Source of the DNA: Verrucomicrobiales bacterium
Lineage (GTDB): Bacteria; Verrucomicrobiota; Verrucomicrobiia; Methylacidiphilales; JAAUTS01
DNA length: 64,000 bases
NCBI GenBank assembly: GCA_031256975.1
Contig: JAIRPN010000019.1
Coordinates: 25,907 to 89,906 of the forward strand
Direction: 5' to 3'
This document shows, one piece after another, positions 59,169 through 64,000 of this stretch (position 1 is the stretch's first letter; the number at the start of each line of letters is the position of its first letter). The position numbers and the translations under genes were made by a program. The notes below the pieces were generated by a model. That model was not told where the DNA came from. It ran no database searches and saw nothing but the letters and a program-made list of their open reading frames with translations.

Positions 59169-60107
59169 TTATCCGTCCGCCAGCAGGTCGTTCATCTCTT
59201 TTTCGATGAAGTCCAGAATGTTGTCGGCGGGATTGTTGCCTCGGTTCGGCGTGGCCTCGTTGTAACGGGTTTCCGGATAGGCCAGCAGGAGCAGGCGTTC
59301 CAATTTGCTGATCCAGGTCTTGTGCCGGGGAATGATTACGCGCAAATGCGTGGCCTGTTCAAAGTAAACACTGCGCTTGTGATTGGTGAGCCGTTTGCCG
59401 AGGTTGGAATCCCCGCCGCCCGCCTTGCCGATGTATAGATATTCCTTGTCCTTCTTGAAGCAATAACAACCCGCCTTGTCGATCAGCCTGGCCTTTTCCA
59501 GCCAGTTGCAGGCGTCCTCGTATTTCGATTCGCAATCGTCGCCCTTCAGCTTGCGCTGGATGTCGCATTCCTTCCATACCAGCTCATCAATCCAGATGTG
59601 GTACATTTTGCTCTTTTGCCAGTAGGCAAACACCGCCTCGCGCACGCGCTGCTTGGTCAGCTTGGCCTCCTTGCGGGTGGTTTCATATTCCTCGGACAAA
59701 TGCACGTTCTTGATCTCGGCAATAATCGACTCCCGTTGCGCTTTCCAGAGTAGGTCGAGGTCCTTGCGGATGGCGGAAATCAACTTCGACTTGGTGATGC
59801 CTTGTTCTTCATTGTGGTCATCATGGTCGTCATCCTCGTCATTCCCGGCGGAGGCGATGGCCTTCAGGTCAACCGTGGTATCATTGTCCTTGTCCGCAGT
59901 TTCCTCGGCGGTTTCCGTTGACGGAGCCTTCAACGTTTCCACCTGGGGCAGGGAGATCGCGTTCAGGGGCACCCAATCCTTCTCCCCCGCCGAACACACC
60001 AAGGTCTCGGCGGTCAGGGTTTTGCTTTCCAGCAATTCACGAATTTCTGCGGCAGACAATGGGCCATTGACTGTCACCCCATCGAGACAATAGTAATAAT
60101 CCTTCAT
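59169..60107 (-). CDS. GYF-domain and GIY-YIG nuclease-like protein
   Basis: A 312-residue protein. Residues 1-50 are a GYF_2 domain (YYYCLDGVTVNGPLSAAEIRELLE, WVPLNAI). An acidic linker (DEDDDHDDHNEEQ, near 95) and a helical middle follow. The C-terminal 110 residues carry a GIY-YIG core: KAGCYCFKKDKEYLYIGKAGGGDSNLGKRLTNH. It is the first gene of a pair with DUF2726. Confidence 0.72.
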   Translation of the reverse strand: MKDYYYCLDGVTVNGPLSAAEIRELLESKTLTAETLVCSAGEKDWVPLNAISLPQVETLKAPSTETAEETADKDNDTTVDLKAIASAGNDEDDDHDDHNEEQGITKSKLISAIRKDLDLLWKAQRESIIAEIKNVHLSEEYETTRKEAKLTKQRVREAVFAYWQKSKMYHIWIDELVWKECDIQRKLKGDDCESKYEDACNWLEKARLIDKAGCYCFKKDKEYLYIGKAGGGDSNLGKRLTNHKRSVYFEQATHLRVIIPRHKTWISKLERLLLLAYPETRYNEATPNRGNNPADNILDFIEKEMNDLLADG

Positions 60108-60241
60108 ATTCGGGAAGTAACAGGGCGAATCTACGCCTGTTTGCGGTTCGAAGCAAGAGGAAGAAAGGAGTTTAACTATTGATTAGGTGGAATTTCTGTA
60201 ATTCAAATTGTCAAAATAAGTAGTTATGCACTAAATAGGAC

Positions 60242-60841
60242 ATGGTTGAGTCTTGGAGAAAAATTATTGATGGAGCTCTATTGGTTACGATTGCTTCGGG
60301 GTATTTGTATTTATTGGGCTCAGTTTATAATTCCTATTATTATGATTGTATGGGGATTCCTCAAGATTTGATCGATTTGAATCCCCTGCAACTTATGACC
60401 ATAGGGAGTATGTATGGTTTTACGGTTGTGATTTATGTGATGGGTATAATGGGAATTATTTTTTTAATAGGAAAAAGTTCTTCTTTTAAAATCAAAGCAA
60501 TAAATGCATTTAGTCTAAATGAAGTTTGGTCAAAATGGATGCTAAGCTCTTTGGTAATAGGAGTCCTGTTTATTGGGCCGCTTTTATGGGTCGGACATCT
60601 TGCAACAAGGGCGGCATCAAAGAATATGTACAAATTACCGTCAGTATCAGTAACTACAAAATCATCACGTATTCTCCCTGAGAATTTGCATTATGTGGCT
60701 TATGGAAAAGGAGACTATGTATTTTTGAAACAACCCCAAAAGGATGATGGTAGTCTTGAGGTGGTTGTTGTACCTGCTGATGACATCAAATCATTATCTA
60801 TATATTCAAGACCATCAGCATGGCTGGAAATCAAGAAATGA
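60242..60841 (+). CDS. AT-rich membrane protein of unknown function
   Basis: A 199-residue protein with three helices (ALLVTIASGYLYLLGSV, YGFTVVIYVMGIMGIIFLIG, WMLSSLVIGVLFIGPLLWVG) and a short soluble C-terminal part. Strongly AT-rich, so probably foreign. It lies divergently from the GIY-YIG gene and convergent with the HNH gene of the Septu-like pair; its location next to nuclease genes suggests a possible defence accessory role, unproven. Confidence 0.6.
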   Translation: MVESWRKIIDGALLVTIASGYLYLLGSVYNSYYYDCMGIPQDLIDLNPLQLMTIGSMYGFTVVIYVMGIMGIIFLIGKSSSFKIKAINAFSLNEVWSKWMLSSLVIGVLFIGPLLWVGHLATRAASKNMYKLPSVSVTTKSSRILPENLHYVAYGKGDYVFLKQPQKDDGSLEVVVVPADDIKSLSIYSRPSAWLEIKK

Positions 60842-60862
60842 TATCATTTAATATTGATGATA

Positions 60863-61489
60863 TTACAAGAAGGTCATATCCGATGTTAGATCATCGGTAG
60901 ATAAAAAATTTCGATAAGCAAAATTATCTAATGAGTCTTGTTGATCTTTGACCCGCCTTCTTAACTCGCGCATGCGTAAAAAGGGGTGTCCTTCGTTTAA
61001 TCCGTAAATCTCTATCGTAATGCTTGCCCGCTTTTTATCTTCGAGAGAAGCTTGTTCATTCACTAGGAGGTAGCCGTTAGTGAAATCCCAACGGAAATAA
61101 CGATCAAATTCATAATTTATAGTGTCTGGTGATAAAAGATTTCCATCAAATTTTTCCAACTTTTTACCTTGGCAAAAGGAACAGCAATAATACAAATTGT
61201 CCCACTTATAAGCAAATCGGGGGAATGTTTGTTTGGGTTTGAAATGTTCGATAGTTTCTTGGCCGGGCGGAGAAACTGGAAATATGTCGCAAAAAGAACA
61301 ATGTGCCTGGGTTTGTTCTTTGAGTGGAGGAAGCAAAAGTTGGTTTACCGGAGTGTTTTCATGCTGATGCCAATGAAAACAAGCTGCTGGGTTATGGTTT
61401 TTTCGTTCTTCCCATGCTTGTCCCCAAGTTTCCCAGTTTGTTTCAAGAATACCGGGTGTGGTTCCACGTTTAAACGCTCGCATTGACAT
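60863..61489 (-). CDS. HNH endonuclease, PtuB-like partner
   Basis: A 208-residue HNH nuclease. CSFCD, then IEHFKPKQTFPRFAYKWDNLYYCCSFCQGKK forms the zinc-finger HNH core: Cys pair, His in IEHF, Asn in DNL and Cys pair. This is the core of retron- or Septu-associated HNH proteins. It is translated from the same operon as the AAA ATPase (27-base gap), the ptuA-ptuB order. AT-rich. Confidence 0.75.
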   Translation of the reverse strand: MSMRAFKRGTTPGILETNWETWGQAWEERKNHNPAACFHWHQHENTPVNQLLLPPLKEQTQAHCSFCDIFPVSPPGQETIEHFKPKQTFPRFAYKWDNLYYCCSFCQGKKLEKFDGNLLSPDTINYEFDRYFRWDFTNGYLLVNEQASLEDKKRASITIEIYGLNEGHPFLRMRELRRRVKDQQDSLDNFAYRNFLSTDDLTSDMTFL

Positions 61490-61516
61490 GGTGGTTGTGA
61501 GATCAAAATAAATGGA

Positions 61517-62743
61517 TTAAGCGAGAGGGAGTCGTTTTTTCATTTGTGCGATTTCGCAACCCATCATAAAGCGTAATTCATTACCTCTTTCCGCAATTTG
61601 TAAGGCTAGTTCATGGGCACTTTTATAGGAGTCGGTATTTCCGTTGTAAGCATCATCACGATATTTTTTAAACTGAATCAGAAGTTGTTCGGTTTCAGGA
61701 TCGTAAGATTGAAGTTCATTCAGTCCCATAATGTCTTCAAGAACGGACATATAACTATCTCCCCTACTTGCAGGAATGGCGTTCTTTACAAAGACGCCTT
61801 CATTTTCGTTTACTAAACAGTGTATCCAACCGTGATTGATCGAGGAAATAACAAACGGAGAATGTGTTGCAACAAAAATTTGAGCTTTAGGAAAAAGCTT
61901 TTGAAATGCAGGAAGAATTTTTCTTTGCCAACTTGGGTGTAGATGACTTTCAATTTCGTCTAACAAAAAAATAGCGGATGAATCTATCGGATCTTCTTTG
62001 CCTTGAAGGGTTGCATCCATCATGACAACAGCATGAGCAAGCCAACCAATAATAGAACGTAGACCATCCGGCAACAGGCTAAATAGCAGTTTTTCATTAT
62101 TACCCCAATTGACCATGATGTTGGGTTCGCCATAAGACTCTATATGAAATGTTAAATTTTGTCCCGTGATACTGCTTAATGTAGATTCCAATCGCTTTAT
62201 TAATCGTACTGCCCTAGGCAGTTCGATGGTTGTAGTTGAGCCTGCATTAAGATTCTCCATAGCAGCGCGAATTTTTAGATTGGCGATCGATTGCAGAAGT
62301 TCTTGTGATTGGTCAGGAGGTCTAGAAAAGGATAGATTAATCTTTGGATTGGGTATTTGAGATGCAGACATTAATCCAATTTTAGCATCTTGGACATAAG
62401 CGGCTCCATTGTATGAAAAGGCAGGTATATTTTGTGAGGAAGATGCAAAATCACCATGTATTTGTAAATAGTATCCTCTCCCATCACGTGATGTAATAGA
62501 GTTGCCAGGAGAATTTACTTCGATGAGTACTGTTTCTGTGGCTTTTGTTAATCTTTTAATCAGATGTGCATCCTCTCCCAAAACGGCAGCAAGAATGGAG
62601 AGTAAGCGAGTTTTCCCCGTACCATTAATGCCAGTGAGAATATGAATCTCTGCTAGATCTTCAGCTTCCTTAGTTTTTTCAGGAAAATGAATGGTCTGAT
62701 CTTGAAACGGAGAGAAATCTTTTATCTCCAGTTGGCGAAACAT
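61517..62743 (-). CDS. AAA ATPase, PtuA-like (Septu-type defence)
   Basis: A 408-residue SMC-like ATPase. Walker A is GINGTGKTRLL (residues 39-49), the signature region precedes SSAIFLLDEIESHLHPSWQ (Walker B and D-loop), and AQIFVATHSPFVISS has the switch His. Paired with an HNH nuclease directly downstream this is the layout of Septu (PtuAB), a phage-resistance system. AT-rich composition and absence of iterated motif copies support horizontal transfer. Assignment to Septu rather than another AAA-HNH pair is inference. Confidence 0.75.
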   Translation of the reverse strand: MFRQLEIKDFSPFQDQTIHFPEKTKEAEDLAEIHILTGINGTGKTRLLSILAAVLGEDAHLIKRLTKATETVLIEVNSPGNSITSRDGRGYYLQIHGDFASSSQNIPAFSYNGAAYVQDAKIGLMSASQIPNPKINLSFSRPPDQSQELLQSIANLKIRAAMENLNAGSTTTIELPRAVRLIKRLESTLSSITGQNLTFHIESYGEPNIMVNWGNNEKLLFSLLPDGLRSIIGWLAHAVVMMDATLQGKEDPIDSSAIFLLDEIESHLHPSWQRKILPAFQKLFPKAQIFVATHSPFVISSINHGWIHCLVNENEGVFVKNAIPASRGDSYMSVLEDIMGLNELQSYDPETEQLLIQFKKYRDDAYNGNTDSYKSAHELALQIAERGNELRFMMGCEIAQMKKRLPLA

Positions 62744-62855
62744 ATGCGTAAGGATGAGATAGAGACTAGTAAGTTCAAGCCAAAAAAATACGGATGTTTT
62801 GATTGTTAGACAGCTGTTAATAGTAATTTTGAGAAAAACTGATAAGACCTGATCT

Positions 62856-63263
62856 ATGAAACAGAAGAGAATGCAAGTAGCTTGGAAGTCATACGCTGAT
62901 TACGACTCAGCAAAAGGATGTAAATTATGCATTTATGCTTGGATCAAAAAGGGGAGATTGCTTTACGTGGGGAGAGCCAAGAATTTTGGTGTTAGATATG
63001 CGGGTGGTTATAGGTATTTAGTCACCCTATTACTAGAGTCTGAGCATGATTTGTACATTTCATCCAAAATTGCGGGCAAAGCAAATTGGGATAAGAGAAG
63101 TCGTAAGGTGGAGGGGGCGCTTATTAATGAATGGTGTCCTAAGCATAACAAGAATAAAAAACCGAAAGACGCCATAGCAAACTTAAAAGGGTGGAAATGG
63201 ATTTGTGAGAAGAAGCGGATGACTTTAATCACAAGGGGGAAAAATATAGAAATCACAGACTAG
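62856..63263 (+). CDS. Small GIY-YIG-like protein
   Basis: A 135-residue protein. CIYAWIKKGRLLYVGRAKNFGVRYAGGYRYL resembles the GIY-YIG core (Tyr, Gly-rich turn, Arg), and the Glu in VEGALINEW and Asn in PKHNKN sit where the metal-binding residues are in the family. AT-rich; lies just upstream of and divergent from the ATPase gene, so possibly a third component of the defence locus. Confidence 0.6.
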   Translation: MKQKRMQVAWKSYADYDSAKGCKLCIYAWIKKGRLLYVGRAKNFGVRYAGGYRYLVTLLLESEHDLYISSKIAGKANWDKRSRKVEGALINEWCPKHNKNKKPKDAIANLKGWKWICEKKRMTLITRGKNIEITD

Positions 63264-63384
63264 TAAGGAAGATCAGTTATTGTTGTTTTATCCTTTCAGT
63301 GTGTTCGGATCTTTTCCCGTGGTTAAAAAACTTCCACTGCGATAAAGAATTTCTTCGTTTCGTATAAATCTTCATACATAGTGC

Positions 63385-63414
63385 TTGACAGGGAGACGGG
63401 GGATGCGGTATGTT
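63385..63414 (+). promoter_or_regulatory. Probable sigma-70 promoter
   Basis: TTGACA (63385-63390) and TATGTT (63409-63414), 18 bases apart, pointing toward the gene at 63892; this gives a leader of roughly 470 bases. Confidence 0.5.
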
Positions 63415-63533
63415 CCTCGCACTTGTTAGGGAAACCGTTCTTTAAAGCCTCTCTAAAAGAGGGCTGGTTAAGCGAAGAACAAAACCTCACAAGCCCTTGA
63501 ACATGAGAGACCTTGACACATTCGTCTGTTGTT

Positions 63534-63557
63534 CGCGCTCGCGCGCTCGCGCGCTCC
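63534..63557. repeat. 8-bp tandem repeat CGCGCTCG x3
   Basis: Three tandem octamers, the last ending CTCC. Such short repeats in leaders can vary in number by slippage. Confidence 0.75.
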
Positions 63558-63671
63558 AAGCGTAGAGTTCTCTCCCTTCCTTCCAAAAACTCGCTTTCTC
63601 GCGTATACATTTTTGCACAAAAGGAATATGCATGCGGATACACCACGCTAAAATTATATTTGATATCCGCA

Positions 63672-63847
63672 CAGGCTGATTCCCAGCCCCACCCAGTCTG
63701 CCTGCCAGCCTTGCTCGGTCTGTCAACCAGCCTTGGCCAGTTTTGTTCCCAGCCTCACCGGGGCTTGCAGGCAGCCTCGGGCAGTCTGGTTGGCAGACCC
63801 CCGCAGGCTTGGAAGCAGCCTGCCCCAGTCTGGTCGCCAGCCTCACC
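63672..63847. repeat. 22-bp tandem array, eight units
   Basis: Eight units exactly 22 bases apart (63672, 63694, 63716, 63738, 63760, 63782, 63804, 63826). Consensus about CAGTCTGGTTGCCAGCCTCA plus CC; variation is scattered but the phase never slips. 22 is not a multiple of three, so the array is not coding. It ends 44 bases before the start of the right-end gene. Confidence 0.9.
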
Positions 63848-63891
63848 CGTTTAAACCCCAAAAACAATAAAAGGAAAGCAGTACTACCCCC

Positions 63892-64000
63892 TATGAAAAG
63901 AAGCAATGGACACGGAGTGCCCGACTATATGCCGGTCAGCGAAGACGGACTGGTCAAGTGGTTCGACAATTACTTCGCCAACCTGCCCGCCTACCAGACA
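63892..64000 (+). CDS. N-terminal part of a large hypothetical protein (cut by window edge)
   Basis: Only 36 codons: MKRSNGHGVPDYMPVSEDGLVKWFDNYF and on to LPAYQT. The pattern DYxPxxxxxFxxWxxNF is common at the N terminus of large fibronectin-like or hypothetical proteins of Verrucomicrobia and related phyla. AAAGGAAA lies upstream but is distant (about 16 bases). The product and length are not visible. Confidence 0.6.

Larger units (their letters stand above)
63264..63891. other. Long leader region with promoter, 8-bp and 22-bp tandem repeats
   Basis: 628 bases without a convincing gene. It holds a promoter-like pair (63385-63414), a second TTGACA near 63513, an imperfect hairpin AGCCTCT/AGAGGGCT near 63452-63473, an exact 8-bp tandem CGCGCTCG x3 (63534-63557), and the 22-bp array (63672-63847). 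The start of the gene at 63892 lies 44 bases after the array. Confidence 0.5.

Noticed and set aside
63487..63906. Minus-strand 139-codon frame over the 22-bp array
   Set aside because: Mostly a translation of a repeat whose period is not a multiple of three, antisense to the promoter and leader of the right-end gene.
1..64000. tRNA or rRNA genes
   Set aside because: I looked for T-arm signatures and conserved rRNA blocks on both strands and saw none that fold as expected.

Overview
This 64 kb window (GC-rich apart from a few AT-rich patches) looks like a chromosome segment of a Gram-negative bacterium, most likely from the PVC group and probably Verrucomicrobiota. The basis is the family content: tandem outer-membrane porins, a YdbH/YnbE/YdbL intermembrane set, a roughly 640-residue PurF of the type common in Bacteroidetes and PVC bacteria, DUF362 and polyferredoxin pairs, DUF4388 proteins, and a right-end protein start typical of large extracellular proteins in these phyla. 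No rRNA or tRNA gene was seen, so the placement is inference.

Layout. 0-5 kb: four tandem porin paralogues on the minus strand, each complete copy with its own terminator. 5.4-9.8 kb: a PfkB-type sugar kinase, then a four-gene operon (ydbH, a fused ynbE-ydbL, a DEDD exonuclease, a zincin). 9.9-17.2 kb: a binding protein, a 41-bp tandem array with an adjoining MITE-like element, a hybrid histidine kinase, rarA, an RluA-type pseudouridine synthase and an OLD-family nuclease. 17.3-30.8 kb: bioB, an ABC exporter, small VOC and ASCH-like proteins, an operon of iron-sulfur polyferredoxin, DUF362, phosphoribosyltransferase and a membrane protein, then mnmG, two secreted proteins and a gamma carbonic anhydrase. 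31-43 kb: purF, a NlpC/P60-like hydrolase, an inositol monophosphatase, a degenerate CDF protein, DUF1345, a CBS-PAS-DUF4388 regulator, purE, purK, an AT-rich orphan and polA. 43-54.5 kb: signalling and TPR proteins, EamA, DUF190 and fluC behind a fluoride riboswitch, a 42-bp hairpin array, an MscS channel, class I aldolase, and a pirin/isochorismatase/M17-like/amidohydrolase cluster. 54.5-58.7 kb: redox enzymes, an HtrA-like protease and a YdeI-CDGSH fusion. 58.7-63.3 kb: an accessory island with nuclease-like genes and a Septu-like ATPase-HNH pair. 63.3-64 kb: a long leader with an 8-bp and a 22-bp tandem repeat before a gene cut by the window edge.

Three repeat layers are superimposed on the genes. 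First, an oligonucleotide with core TTAGCG/CGCTAA (extended form about TYRYCRTTAGCGNC) occurs about 115 times by eye, inside genes and between them, and once as a perfect inverted pair forming a terminator; it is absent from 56.8-64 kb and from the AT-rich orphan. Second, at least seven 80-145 bp MITE-like palindromic elements sit at gene ends. Third, three tandem arrays with periods of 41, 42 and 22 bp occupy intergenic regions. The most interesting candidates are the iterated oligonucleotide, which resembles a DNA-uptake-type or chromosome-organising signal, and the nuclease-rich island at the right.
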